The notes below the pieces were generated by a model, which worked only from the letters and a program-made list of their open reading frames with translations, had not been told where the DNA came from and ran no database searches. From the NCBI GenBank assembly GCA_001805205.1, contig MHER01000087.1, positions 1 through 9,340 on the forward strand: a stretch of DNA of 9,340 nucleotides. The letters are read 5' to 3'. Source of the stretch: Nitrospirae bacterium RIFCSPLOW2_12_42_9 (GTDB lineage: Bacteria > Nitrospirota > 9FT-COMBO-42-15 > HDB-SIOI813). A program made the position numbers and the translations under genes. Shown one piece after another: positions 1 to 7,367 of this stretch (its first letter is position 1; the number at the start of each line of letters is the position of its first letter).

Positions 1-459
1 GAACTTGGCGTAGTTGGGTTTGTGGCCAGGGCCAGCGGCCAGCCGCTTGATTGCCGTATCCAGTATCCGTTTCCTCCTTACGACCGTATTGTACCCAGGA
101 TGACAGTACTTCAGTCAGGGGATGTCCATGCCAGGGCATGGGTAAGGGTTGAAGAAATAAGAGACTCTATAGAACTGATAAGAAAGATATTGGACACACT
201 TCCTTCAGATAGAATAAAGACCGGACTTGATGTTCCAGCAGCAGACAGGAAGGGGTTCGCTGTTGTTGAAGGATGGCGGGGGGAGATAGTTTACTGGACT
301 CAATCAGGGCCAAATGGTGAGATAAACCGGTGTATGGTCAGGGACCCTTCCAGTGTAAACTGGCTTGCCCTTGAACAGGCGATCCACGGAAACATAGTAC
401 CTGATTTCCCGCTCTGCAACAAAAGTTTCAATCAGTCTTATTCAGGGCACGATTTGTAA
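1..459 (+). CDS. hyfG-like: C-terminal part of a group 4 [NiFe]-hydrogenase-like / NuoD-like large subunit (5' partial)
   Basis: The frame is open from base 1 (ELGVVGFVARASG...), so the gene starts upstream of the window. The GTG at 22 is an internal valine inside the conserved G..G..ARASG block, not a start. Visible residues 1-152 match the C-terminal part of HyfG/HycE/Nqo4-type subunits: a GDVHAR segment followed by conserved E and S residues, a G-R-G-E turn (EGWRGE), RDPSSVNW, and the ending VPDFPLCNKSFNQSYSGHDL. In true [NiFe] hydrogenases the C-terminus carries DPCxxC, which supplies two nickel ligands. Here the equivalent stretch reads D-F-P-L-C-N (visible residues 135-140), so the CxxC is absent. 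That is typical of hydrogenase-related (Ehr-type) complexes and of Complex I, which exchange electrons without a NiFe site. The N-terminal CxxC lies outside the window and cannot be judged. The protein should sit in the peripheral arm of a membrane complex, next to the small subunit encoded 23 nt downstream. Family assignment is firm; the substrate is unknown. Confidence 0.88.
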   Translation, partial: ELGVVGFVARASGQPLDCRIQYPFPPYDRIVPRMTVLQSGDVHARAWVRVEEIRDSIELIRKILDTLPSDRIKTGLDVPAADRKGFAVVEGWRGEIVYWTQSGPNGEINRCMVRDPSSVNWLALEQAIHGNIVPDFPLCNKSFNQSYSGHDL

Positions 460-482
460 AAGGGTATGCAAGGAGTAATTTC

Positions 483-1013
483 ATGTTAAGGATTCTTCAT
501 CAGATTTTCAGAACCGGCAGTGTTACAGAACCGCTTTCTCCTGAAACAGAGGCTGTGATTGAAATTGTCGGAGACAGGTTGGAAAAGGAGATAGGACGGC
601 GATTCCATAGGAGCCTTGCAATAAGGCTTGTGGATGCAGGCTCATGCAATGGATGTGAACTGGAGATACATGCCTTGAACAATCCGATTTATAACTGCGA
701 GCGATTTGGTATACACTTCACTGCCTCGCCGAGATTTGCAGACATGCTCCTCGTCACCGGACCGGTTTCAAGAAATATGGAGATTGCCCTCCGCAGAACG
801 TACAATGCCATACCACCGCCCAAGCTTGTTGTTGCAGCAGGTGACTGCGGGTACAATGGAGGAATATTCGGGGTCAGTTATGCATCCCTCGGTGGTATTG
901 ATAAGGTCATACCTGTTGATGCCTATATACACGGCTGCCCGCCCATGCCTGCCGATCTCCTTAATGGAATACTCAGGGTGATAAACCAGAATTCAGCAGC
1001 CAGGCATAAATAA
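483..1013 (+). CDS. hyfI-like: HyfI/HycG/NuoB-type [4Fe-4S] small subunit of a hydrogenase-like or Complex I-like oxidoreductase
   Basis: A 176-aa protein of the NuoB/HycG family, complete and of normal length. It carries the four cysteines that bind the proximal cluster (N2 in Complex I): C54 and C57 in DAGSCNGCELEI, C122 in AAGDCGYNGG and C152 in IHGCPPMP. Also visible are the family segments FGIHFTASPRFADMLLVTGP (about 75-94) and IPVDAYIHGCPP. The full ligand set implies a working electron-transfer subunit, even though its partner large subunit lacks the C-terminal nickel ligands. The start at 483 is supported by an AAGGAG ribosome site at 470-475, seven bases upstream. It follows the large subunit by 23 nt, the order seen in hyf/hyc-type operons. 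No further + strand gene follows, so it is probably the last gene of its operon. The 79-base gap to the convergent gene at 1093 shows no clear terminator. Confidence 0.92.
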   Translation: MLRILHQIFRTGSVTEPLSPETEAVIEIVGDRLEKEIGRRFHRSLAIRLVDAGSCNGCELEIHALNNPIYNCERFGIHFTASPRFADMLLVTGPVSRNMEIALRRTYNAIPPPKLVVAAGDCGYNGGIFGVSYASLGGIDKVIPVDAYIHGCPPMPADLLNGILRVINQNSAARHK

Positions 1014-1092
1014 ACAAGGACAGACTATTATCGGATTATCGAAGGCAGTTTCGAGGAGTTTGAGAGGAGTTATCAGGCTGTAGTGTCAATTT

Positions 1093-1695
1093 TTATAGTT
1101 CCTGACCTGGTTTTATTCCCGCATCACTATATGCCTGTTTTAACAGATTTGTAAGCTCTAATTCTGATGCCCAGTATTGAAGATATTCCATATCCAGTAA
1201 ATTTTGCTGCACCTTCAAAACACCGATAACATCATGCCATTGGCGATCAGATATACATCCTCCCATACGATACCAGTCCAGTTTGTTGAGAATAATATCT
1301 TCGGGAGACGCAAGGTAAAATTCAACTGATGCCTCATCCTCATCCATGGTATCTTTTCTTCGTCTTTTGAAAGATTCTTTGTGATAAAGCCCTTCTTTAA
1401 CGATAAAAACATCCACTTTGAGCATAGTGTCAAGATGAATCAGATTGAATGAAGAACGGTTTTTAATTGCCTCCAAAATCATTTCTTCGTCAATGTAATA
1501 AGATGCTTCAAGCATTGTTACCAAAGAATGAACATGTTGGGTTTTTAAGTCCGATACCATGTCTACGTCCAAAGTTGCGCGGGCTATACCGTAAGCAGAA
1601 CTGGCAACAGAACCTCCGATATAATAGTGAGTGCCTAATTTTTCAAAGGCTTCAACTACAGGTATTATAGCGGTTAATATGTCCGGAGGTTTCAT
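1093..1695 (-). CDS. Nucleotidyltransferase-fold protein, AbiEii/MenT-like motif order; candidate toxin of a TA pair
   Basis: This 200-aa protein carries the hallmarks of a minimal nucleotidyltransferase: GGS at 27-29 (YYIGGSVASSAYG), DVD at 43-45 (ARATLDVDMV) and a third acidic residue D95 in LKVDVF, together the usual metal-binding set. A downstream block, SPEDIILNKLDWYR (130-143) with D155 in DRQWHDVIGVL, resembles the conserved lysine, arginine and aspartate region of AbiEii/MenT-type enzymes. MenT toxins add nucleotides to tRNA acceptor ends. Whether this protein does so is inference, and an antibiotic- or protein-nucleotidylating role is possible. The ATG overlaps the stop of the upstream small gene by four bases (TCAT at 1692-1695 on the + strand, read as ATGA), so translation is probably coupled. 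All core motif residues are present, so it appears intact. It converges on the small-subunit gene 79 nt away. Confidence 0.78.
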   Translation of the reverse strand: MKPPDILTAIIPVVEAFEKLGTHYYIGGSVASSAYGIARATLDVDMVSDLKTQHVHSLVTMLEASYYIDEEMILEAIKNRSSFNLIHLDTMLKVDVFIVKEGLYHKESFKRRRKDTMDEDEASVEFYLASPEDIILNKLDWYRMGGCISDRQWHDVIGVLKVQQNLLDMEYLQYWASELELTNLLKQAYSDAGIKPGQEL

Positions 1696-1949
1696 AATGT
1701 CTTTCGATCTATATATTCACGGAGACGATTAGCCAACTCAGAGCCGTAATGATAAGCTATAAAAGTCAAAATTAATTCTCTCTCATTTAATTTCGGATTC
1801 GCTCGCATGATTGCTTTTCTTGAAAGCTGAATTATTCTCTGAGAGAACGATCGTGTTACAGATATTCTTTTAGCTATAGTTGCCTTACGAATCAAAGAGA
1901 TTTGAATATTTTCAGCATCTGGATGTGTGTCAATAAATTGCTGCATCAT
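1692..1949 (-). CDS. Small protein paired with the nucleotidyltransferase; candidate antitoxin/partner
   Basis: An 85-aa, mostly helical, charged protein with no membrane segment or signal peptide. The visible core is a basic helix (IRKATIAKRISVTRSFSQRI, about 20-39), then SRKAIMRANPKLNERELILT (43-62), then HYGSELANRLREYI (67-80). From memory, small proteins with this ANP.L...E and HYG.eLA.R.R. pattern commonly sit directly upstream of nucleotidyltransferases like the one here. I cannot name a characterised family and see no helix-turn-helix. The four-base ATGA overlap with the next gene and the small-gene-first order fit an antitoxin-toxin cassette. The start could be either of two adjacent ATG codons (MM); the ribosome site is weak (an ACGGAAAA stretch just upstream). 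It follows the UPF0182 gene by 39 nt on the same strand and might be co-transcribed with it. The antitoxin role is inference. Confidence 0.72.
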   Translation of the reverse strand: MMQQFIDTHPDAENIQISLIRKATIAKRISVTRSFSQRIIQLSRKAIMRANPKLNERELILTFIAYHYGSELANRLREYIDRKTL

Positions 1950-1988
1950 TTTTCCGTATCATGGTTTAAATTGGCTATCCCCGCTGAA

Positions 1989-4742
1989 TCACTTTGCACT
2001 TTTCAACAAATCACCAAGCTTTCTTATTTCCTCGCCGTAGAGGGCCCAGTCGCCGCGGCGCTGTGCTTCAAGGGCTCGGTTATAATGATCTCTTGCCTTC
2101 TGGAATACATTCTGACCTGTCTCCGGTTCTTTGTGAACAACCCCGGTAGTTTCTTTGTCTTGAGATACCCTGCCGCCAAACACGGATGCTAATGCAGAAT
2201 CCAGAGTCTCTTCCATGGCAATACGGTTCTCATACGCCACAATCACCCTTTTCAGTTCCGGGATTTTGCCTCCTTCGGCCCGCAGATAAATCGGCTGAAT
2301 ATAAATGAGCGCTTCCTCAATCGGAATTACCAGAAGGCTGCCTCTGATAACCTCAGAACCTCTCTGATCCCATAGAGAAATCTGACTGGAGATGTTTGCC
2401 TCCTGGTTGATGCGGTTGGTAATCTGCATGGGTCCAAATACCAGTTTTTGCTTGGGAAAACGATACACCATCAACTGTCCGTAAAACTCTCCGTCATTAC
2501 GCGCCACCATCCAGGCCGAGAGGTTGTCTTTGCCGCGGGGCGTAAAAGGAATCATTAAAATGAACTCTTCCTTTATTTCGCCAGGCAGTTTCATAATCAT
2601 GTGCCGCATCATGGAATCAGTTTGTTCTCCTCTGGCAATAACCGGAATCTGCCACTGATCTTCTTTGTTGTAGAAAATCTGCGCCTCATCCATATGATAT
2701 ACCGTGTAAAGCACCGTCTGGTAAGCAAATAAATCTTCCGGATATCGTATATGAGTCCTCAAGTCCTCATCCATCCCGTCAAGCGGAATAAACGAGCCTT
2801 TAAAAATCTTTGCATAAGTCTGAATAACCGGATCTTCTTTGTCTGCGATATAAAAAGTCATTTTGCCGTCATAGGCGTCAATCACCACCTTGACCGAATT
2901 TCTTATGTAATTGAGGCGTTTGCCCGCTAAAGAACCAAACGTGTCATTGACCAGCTCGGCATACGGATAGTGGTCTGATGTGGTGTAGCCATCATATATC
3001 CATTTTAACTCCCCCTTCCTGGTGACCACCATATAAGGGTCTCTGTCCATACTCAGGAAAGGCAAGGCCCGTCTGACCCTTTCCTCAATATTGCGGTAAT
3101 ACATTATTCTTGAGTCCGGCGTGATATCATTGGACAAGAGAATCTTCAATGACCCGAATCGCATGGCAAACAACACCTTGCGGAACATTGATTCAATTCG
3201 CACGCCCCCGTTTCCTTCATAGTCTGCAAAGACATTGTCCTCGCCTGAAGGATAGTTAAACTCTTTTGTCTTAGTGTTTACCACTACCCAGTTGCCGGCA
3301 AGTTCTCCATAGTATATTTCCGGCCGGCTTACTGAAAGCGATGCCACGCTTGACGAGGGTGGCAGGTTTTTTAAGAAGAGCACCGGCAGGCCCTCCGGTG
3401 TTACTTCATTGACCGGACTTAAGGTGAGTCCAAAACCATGCGTAAATGTTAAGTGTTCGTTGATAAAGGTGCGCTGGGGCAGGCTTACAGGATTAAGCTC
3501 TCTGGGAGAGAGCAGAACCTGGCGGTAGTCGCCGTTAAAACGGTAGCGGTCGTTATCAATGGAGATAAAATCATAGTACGTACGGATTTCCTGCAGTTGG
3601 CCAAACGTGTCAAGCAGGGGTTCACGATCCCAGAGCCGCACATTTTTTATAGTGGAGCGGTTGTTATTGATGTCTGCCATGGTAAGGACTGATTCGCCGG
3701 TAAGATTGCGCTCTTCTATCTTATCCAACGCAAAAGCCTTTTGTGTTGCTTCAATATTGTGCTTGATAAAAGGGGTTTCCTTGATAAGCTCATTAGGCGC
3801 AATCACAAATTTCTGCAGGATGGCCGGGTAGGCCCATCCGCCCAGGACGGAAACGAGAATATAAAAGCCAACAGCAACCACAATAAGGTGATTGCCGGAC
3901 TTAAAGATGTTTATTATCACCAGTATAGCCGCAACAACCGCAACAAAAATAAGAATTTTCAGGAACGGCAGCATAGCGTGAATGTCAGTAAATCTGGCGC
4001 CGGTAAAAGGTCCGGCAGAGCTGTAGAGCAAATAGGGGATTCTAACGGCATAAATTTTGAAGCTTGTTAAAACAAACAAAAGGGCAATAAGAATTGACAG
4101 ATGCGTCTTTGCTGATTTGTCAATGAATAAAGTCCTCATAATTCCAGCGCCCGGACCCGGGTAATTGAAGGCAATAGCGCCCCGCAGCGCATAACTTGCA
4201 ACCGCGCTGAGCAGAGATACAATAATAAGCCAGACCCCCATCCTGACCAAAGATTGAACAAACGGCAGATCAAAAAAGTAAAAACCAATGTCGCGGCCAA
4301 ATATTGGGTCCTGTATGCCAAATGGCGTTGCGTTAAAATACTTAAGAACTGTCTCCCAACTGCCGGCTCCGGCCAGTCCTGTAAAAAATCCAAGTATAAA
4401 AGAGACCGGAAAGGCGAATGCATTAAAATATCTTTCCAAATCTAACTTTCTTACGATGTCAGTCTCCGCTCCAGCGCCTTCAGGCAGCCTGACAATCAGC
4501 GGCCTTGACACAACAAGCCGTTTCGCAAGCCAAAGATTGAAGTAGATGAAGACAAAGCTCAAAATACCAACTGCCAACCCCAAAGAAATCTTTGTAATAA
4601 GAATTGTGGTGAAGATATTGCTAAAGCCGATTTCCTGAAACCAGTACCAGTCAGCCAGCAGCCCAAAAAAGTTTGGTACTATAAAAACAGCCAGCAATAC
4701 TACGCTGTAGATGATGTATGAAATATATTTTTTGGTGAGCAT
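1989..4742 (-). CDS. UPF0182 (COG1615) family membrane protein
   Basis: A 917-aa protein that appears full length for UPF0182, which usually has about 900-1000 residues. Seven hydrophobic segments lie at roughly 8-30, 45-75, 107-127, 163-188, 213-232, 259-280 and 285-305. A large hydrophilic region of about 600 residues follows, probably outside the cytoplasmic membrane. Family blocks seen include DIGFYFFDLPF (151-161), NELIKETPFIKHNI (317-330), THGFGLTLSPVNEVTPEG (434-451), RPEIYYGE (473-480), FNYPSG (495-500) and GGVRIESMFRK (512-522). The C-terminus ends in an acidic/basic helical tail containing RRGDWALYGEEI. The biochemical function of the family is unknown to me, and nothing here reveals it. 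The ATG at 4742 lacks an obvious Shine-Dalgarno sequence and has an AT-rich leader, but the promoter at 4785-4813 fits this start. A few sampled 60-base stretches are more GC-rich than neighbouring genes, hinting at a separate history. Confidence 0.93.
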   Translation of the reverse strand: MLTKKYISYIIYSVVLLAVFIVPNFFGLLADWYWFQEIGFSNIFTTILITKISLGLAVGILSFVFIYFNLWLAKRLVVSRPLIVRLPEGAGAETDIVRKLDLERYFNAFAFPVSFILGFFTGLAGAGSWETVLKYFNATPFGIQDPIFGRDIGFYFFDLPFVQSLVRMGVWLIIVSLLSAVASYALRGAIAFNYPGPGAGIMRTLFIDKSAKTHLSILIALLFVLTSFKIYAVRIPYLLYSSAGPFTGARFTDIHAMLPFLKILIFVAVVAAILVIINIFKSGNHLIVVAVGFYILVSVLGGWAYPAILQKFVIAPNELIKETPFIKHNIEATQKAFALDKIEERNLTGESVLTMADINNNRSTIKNVRLWDREPLLDTFGQLQEIRTYYDFISIDNDRYRFNGDYRQVLLSPRELNPVSLPQRTFINEHLTFTHGFGLTLSPVNEVTPEGLPVLFLKNLPPSSSVASLSVSRPEIYYGELAGNWVVVNTKTKEFNYPSGEDNVFADYEGNGGVRIESMFRKVLFAMRFGSLKILLSNDITPDSRIMYYRNIEERVRRALPFLSMDRDPYMVVTRKGELKWIYDGYTTSDHYPYAELVNDTFGSLAGKRLNYIRNSVKVVIDAYDGKMTFYIADKEDPVIQTYAKIFKGSFIPLDGMDEDLRTHIRYPEDLFAYQTVLYTVYHMDEAQIFYNKEDQWQIPVIARGEQTDSMMRHMIMKLPGEIKEEFILMIPFTPRGKDNLSAWMVARNDGEFYGQLMVYRFPKQKLVFGPMQITNRINQEANISSQISLWDQRGSEVIRGSLLVIPIEEALIYIQPIYLRAEGGKIPELKRVIVAYENRIAMEETLDSALASVFGGRVSQDKETTGVVHKEPETGQNVFQKARDHYNRALEAQRRGDWALYGEEIRKLGDLLKSAK

Positions 4743-4784
4743 TTTTATTTATGATTTAGAGGGCAACAGGCTAACCCGGAAACT

Positions 4785-4813
4785 ATTATACACAACATTG
4801 CCTCATTCGTCTA
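4785..4813 (-). promoter_or_regulatory. Putative sigma70-type promoter for the UPF0182 gene
   Basis: On the - strand a perfect TATAAT -10 (4785-4790) lies 17 bases downstream of TAGACG (4808-4813), which matches the -35 consensus TTGACA at four of six positions. Transcription would start near 4778, giving a leader of about 36 nt before the ATG at 4742. This suggests the UPF0182 gene is transcribed separately from the dinG/carbonic-anhydrase-like pair. Based on sequence pattern only. Confidence 0.45.
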
Positions 4814-4868
4814 TATATTACTCAAGAACATTACCCAAGACCAGTTAAATATTCTGGTTCATTGAAGC

Positions 4869-4890
4869 TCCCTGCAGCAAGCTGCAGGGA
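4869..4890. repeat. Perfect REP-like palindrome (10-bp arms) in an intergenic gap
   Basis: The arms TCCCTGCAGC (4869-4878) and GCTGCAGGGA (4881-4890) are exact reverse complements separated by AA. As RNA the hairpin would form about nine pairs around a four-base loop. It lies 30 bases beyond the carbonic-anhydrase-like stop codon. Neither side has the T-run of an intrinsic terminator, so a REP-type repeat or an mRNA 3'-end stabiliser is more likely. I recall similar CTGCAGCAAGCTGCAG palindromes as dispersed repeats in several bacterial genomes, but only one copy is visible here. Confidence 0.65.
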
Positions 4891-4920
4891 TTGCGCTCGC
4901 TATGCATTTTCATATTTACA

Positions 4921-5460
4921 TTATTCCCTTAACAGATACAACAGGTCATCTTCCACACGATATAGCATAGGTGCCACAAGGATTTTCGGATATACCTTAC
5001 GCAGTCTATTGGCCTCACTCAGTACAAAGTCAATCTCGTTTCCGATTTCAAATGATGTGGCGGTACTCATGAAGAGCCTCTCTGCCCATTCTCTGTTACA
5101 ACCTGCCTTCTCCACAAGGCCGGAGATAAATCTCTCTTTTCTGGACATCACATTTACCATCCCGCAGTCTGTGTGGGTAAAAAGTGCAATGCTCGATACA
5201 CCTCCAACAGCAATTGCATAAGATACATAAAATTCACTATGCCTCAGATTGCCGCCGCCAGCGCGAATGACATAAGCAAATTCATCCGGAATCCTGAGCT
5301 CTTCACGATAATCCATACACATGCCAATCAATATCTCTGCATGTAAATGTGTCTTAAAGGGAAATCCAAGATTGTGATATTCCAGCAGATGTCCAACAGG
5401 AGTCCCCTTGTATTGAGGAAATATATCATCTGCAGAATTAATCGGAACTATTCGATCCAT
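4921..5460 (-). CDS. Beta-carbonic anhydrase-like protein
   Basis: A 179-aa protein (from ATG 5460) of the beta-carbonic anhydrase fold, expected to be cytosolic and to interconvert CO2 and bicarbonate at a zinc site. The zinc and catalytic residues are recognisable: C48, D50 and R52 in IGMCMDYREE (C-x-D-x-R), and H96 and C99 in FTHTDCGMV (H-x-x-C). The glycine-rich segment YVIRAGGGNLRHSEF stands where the family usually has the RNAGN-type loop. It is somewhat shorter than many beta-CAs. A longer TTG-initiated version from 5478 is possible, but the ATG at 5460 is preferred because an AAAAGGGGGG ribosome-binding stretch lies five bases upstream. The gene overlaps the end of dinG by 23 nt, so the two are probably co-transcribed and translationally coupled. 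The protein could instead be a divergent CA-like enzyme; activity is not proven by motifs. Confidence 0.82.
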   Translation of the reverse strand: MDRIVPINSADDIFPQYKGTPVGHLLEYHNLGFPFKTHLHAEILIGMCMDYREELRIPDEFAYVIRAGGGNLRHSEFYVSYAIAVGGVSSIALFTHTDCGMVNVMSRKERFISGLVEKAGCNREWAERLFMSTATSFEIGNEIDFVLSEANRLRKVYPKILVAPMLYRVEDDLLYLLRE

Positions 5461-7327
5461 TAAGGCCCCCCTTTTCAAAGAATCTCTTCACATCGTCAAT
5501 GGTATGAACTATTTCCATCTTTGGTAATGATGTTATGATGGTCTTACTGTATGAAGCGGTTACAAGGCGGCTATCCAGTATTGCTACAACACCCCTGTCT
5601 TCCGTACCCCTTATAAGCCTCCCGAATCCCTGTCTCAACATCAATATTGCAGATGGCAAGGCAAGGTCTCTGAACCATCTATCCCTTAGCCTCCTGCACC
5701 TTTCATCATAGACAGGATCTCCTGGTGAGCCAAATGGCATCTTGACAATAACAACAAGACTTAACTTCTCTCCCTTTATATCAATCCCCTGCCAGAATGT
5801 AGTCGTTGCCAGGAGAACTGAATTAGCGGTCTCTTTAAACCACTCTATCAACCTTGCAGGAGGCATATCACCCTGAGACTTAAAGGGATAATCAATATTA
5901 ATATTCCTGGCAGTAAAGTTCAGATGGTTATATGATGTAAAAAGGACGAGGGCCCTTCCTTTGGATGCATTAATAAGCCCTTCGATACTCTTTAAAGACT
6001 CTCTTTGGAATAGTTCACTGTTTCCCTTATCCGGCGGTGGTAAACCCTTATCAATATAAAGGAGCGCCTGTTTCTTGTAATCAAATGGTGTCCCAATCAA
6101 CCTTTCTTTAAAACCTTCAATACCCAATCTATCTTTCAGATAAGAAAAATCCCTGCACGTTGTAAGCGTTGCAGATGTCATAACAACACTCTCATAATTT
6201 TGAATTAATTTTTCAAAAGGGATATGGGATTCTACCAGATTACTTTTCAATTCCATATACCCCTTATTCCAATCGATATAATAGACCCTTTCATTATCTC
6301 CCTGCTCAACAAAATCTTCTATATCACGGCTAAGGGATTTCACATAGTTTATGGTTGTCTCAGCCTTGTCTCTCATGTCATTAGCAGCATCCTGTGACCC
6401 CGTATCCGGCTCTGTTTCGCCCGCTATAACAGTCTTACTTGTATTTATCCTGTTGATTATCTTATCTAAAGAAAGAAGCCCTTTAAGTTCCCTAAGACCG
6501 GTTATAATATTTTCAGGTATTGGAAAGGTGGTCTGGGTTTGCAGGCCTTTTCCTTTAAAGAATGACTCTATAGGCTCAAAGAGGTGCTCAACAGCGATCT
6601 TTAAACCCTTCAATCGATAGAGAAGCCAGAAAAGTCTTGAACGATTTAGTATAGTACCAAATACATCTGAGATAACATTTTCGATCTGATGGGCCTCATC
6701 TATTATCAACTGGTTATGGAATGGGAGGAGGTTAAATTCTGAGAGGATGTCATATACAAGGATATGATGATTGGTCACCAGTATATCAACCTCATACAGA
6801 TATCTGTAGTGCCTGTAATAAAAGCAATCATCATAAAATGGGCACTCCTTTCCACTACAATCGACTGAATCACCGCAGACCCTGAACCAGAAATCAGGGA
6901 TAAATGGCAGTTCATCCTTATCACCTGTATTAGTTGCGCTTGCCCACTCTCTGAACCTGGTATAGGCATCCCCAAGTTCCACAAACTCCTTCTCCCTCTT
7001 TAAGCAGAGATAGTTGTTTTTCCCCTTCAGGATGGCAAAAGTAAAATTATGAGGGATGATAGCCTTAAGGGTAATAAGGTCCTTATGTACAAGTTGATCC
7101 TGAAGTGCAATTGAGGCAGTGGAAATAATGGTCTTCTCTCTGGAGAGTATTACAGGTACAAGGTATGAGAAGGACTTCCCAACACCTGTGCCTGCCTCAA
7201 TCAGGAGTCTTTCTTTATTCTTCAGGCATGAGTAGACCTCCTCTGCCATCTCAAGCTGTTGTGCACGGTGTTCATAATCAGCAAACTTTTCTTTTAATAT
7301 ATTGAAGGACGTTAATGGCTCTTTCAA
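5438..7327 (-). CDS. dinG: DinG/XPD-family ATP-dependent DNA helicase with an iron-sulfur cluster
   Basis: A 629-aa superfamily 2 helicase of the DinG/YoaA type, acting on branched or damaged DNA and R-loops in characterised relatives. Motifs in order: Q-motif region YEHRAQQLEMAEEV (18-31); Walker A EAGTGVGKS (44-52); iron-sulfur cysteines C108 (NNYLC), C157, C162 and C168, with the last three spaced C-x4-C-x5-C as in E. coli DinG; VTNHH (184-188); DEAH (210-213); MTSATL (383-388); FWQGIDIKG (511-519); and QGFGRLIR (566-573). All catalytic and cluster residues are intact. An extra cysteine, C151, is probably not a ligand. No exonuclease domain is fused. The start used is TTG at 7327, with a GGTGG ribosome-like site about seven bases upstream. 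The next in-frame ATG (codon 27) would cut the Q-motif. The frame stays open further upstream with no ATG, GTG or TTG, so the true 5' end is uncertain. Confidence 0.93.
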   Translation of the reverse strand: MKEPLTSFNILKEKFADYEHRAQQLEMAEEVYSCLKNKERLLIEAGTGVGKSFSYLVPVILSREKTIISTASIALQDQLVHKDLITLKAIIPHNFTFAILKGKNNYLCLKREKEFVELGDAYTRFREWASATNTGDKDELPFIPDFWFRVCGDSVDCSGKECPFYDDCFYYRHYRYLYEVDILVTNHHILVYDILSEFNLLPFHNQLIIDEAHQIENVISDVFGTILNRSRLFWLLYRLKGLKIAVEHLFEPIESFFKGKGLQTQTTFPIPENIITGLRELKGLLSLDKIINRINTSKTVIAGETEPDTGSQDAANDMRDKAETTINYVKSLSRDIEDFVEQGDNERVYYIDWNKGYMELKSNLVESHIPFEKLIQNYESVVMTSATLTTCRDFSYLKDRLGIEGFKERLIGTPFDYKKQALLYIDKGLPPPDKGNSELFQRESLKSIEGLINASKGRALVLFTSYNHLNFTARNINIDYPFKSQGDMPPARLIEWFKETANSVLLATTTFWQGIDIKGEKLSLVVIVKMPFGSPGDPVYDERCRRLRDRWFRDLALPSAILMLRQGFGRLIRGTEDRGVVAILDSRLVTASYSKTIITSLPKMEIVHTIDDVKRFFEKGGLNGSNSSD

Positions 7328-7356
7328 ATTATATCCACCCGGAAATACCCTGACAA
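7328..7356 (-). promoter_or_regulatory. Strong-looking sigma70-type promoter abutting the dinG start codon
   Basis: On the - strand TTGTCA (7351-7356, five of six to consensus) is followed after exactly 17 bases by a perfect TATAAT (7328-7333). The -10 box directly touches the TTG taken as the dinG start, so initiation would fall around codon 3. Either this promoter is fortuitous, or dinG translation starts elsewhere, or another promoter supplies the full-length mRNA. Confidence 0.3.
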
Positions 7357-7367
7357 AATCTTTCTTT

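Noticed and set aside
126..141. Inverted repeat CCATGCC-AG-GGCATGG.
   Set aside because: It lies within conserved coding sequence (GDVHARAW) of the large subunit, so protein constraint explains it.
1039..1054. Possible terminator hairpin TCGAA-GGCAGT-TTCGA between the convergent genes.
   Set aside because: Only a five-base stem, AT/GC mixed, with no T-run on either strand.
1053..1071. Direct repeat GAGGAGTT twice, 11 bases apart.
   Set aside because: Only two short copies; too little to call a repeat array or operator.
1014..1154. In-frame open stretch continuing 46 codons past the TAA of the small-subunit gene, encoding a protein-like peptide (FEEFERSYQAV, then VPDLVLFPHH).
   Set aside because: It has no usable start before the - strand gene begins, the last part is antisense to the nucleotidyltransferase, and an open run of this length has a fair chance of arising randomly. 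The small subunit already has a normal length.
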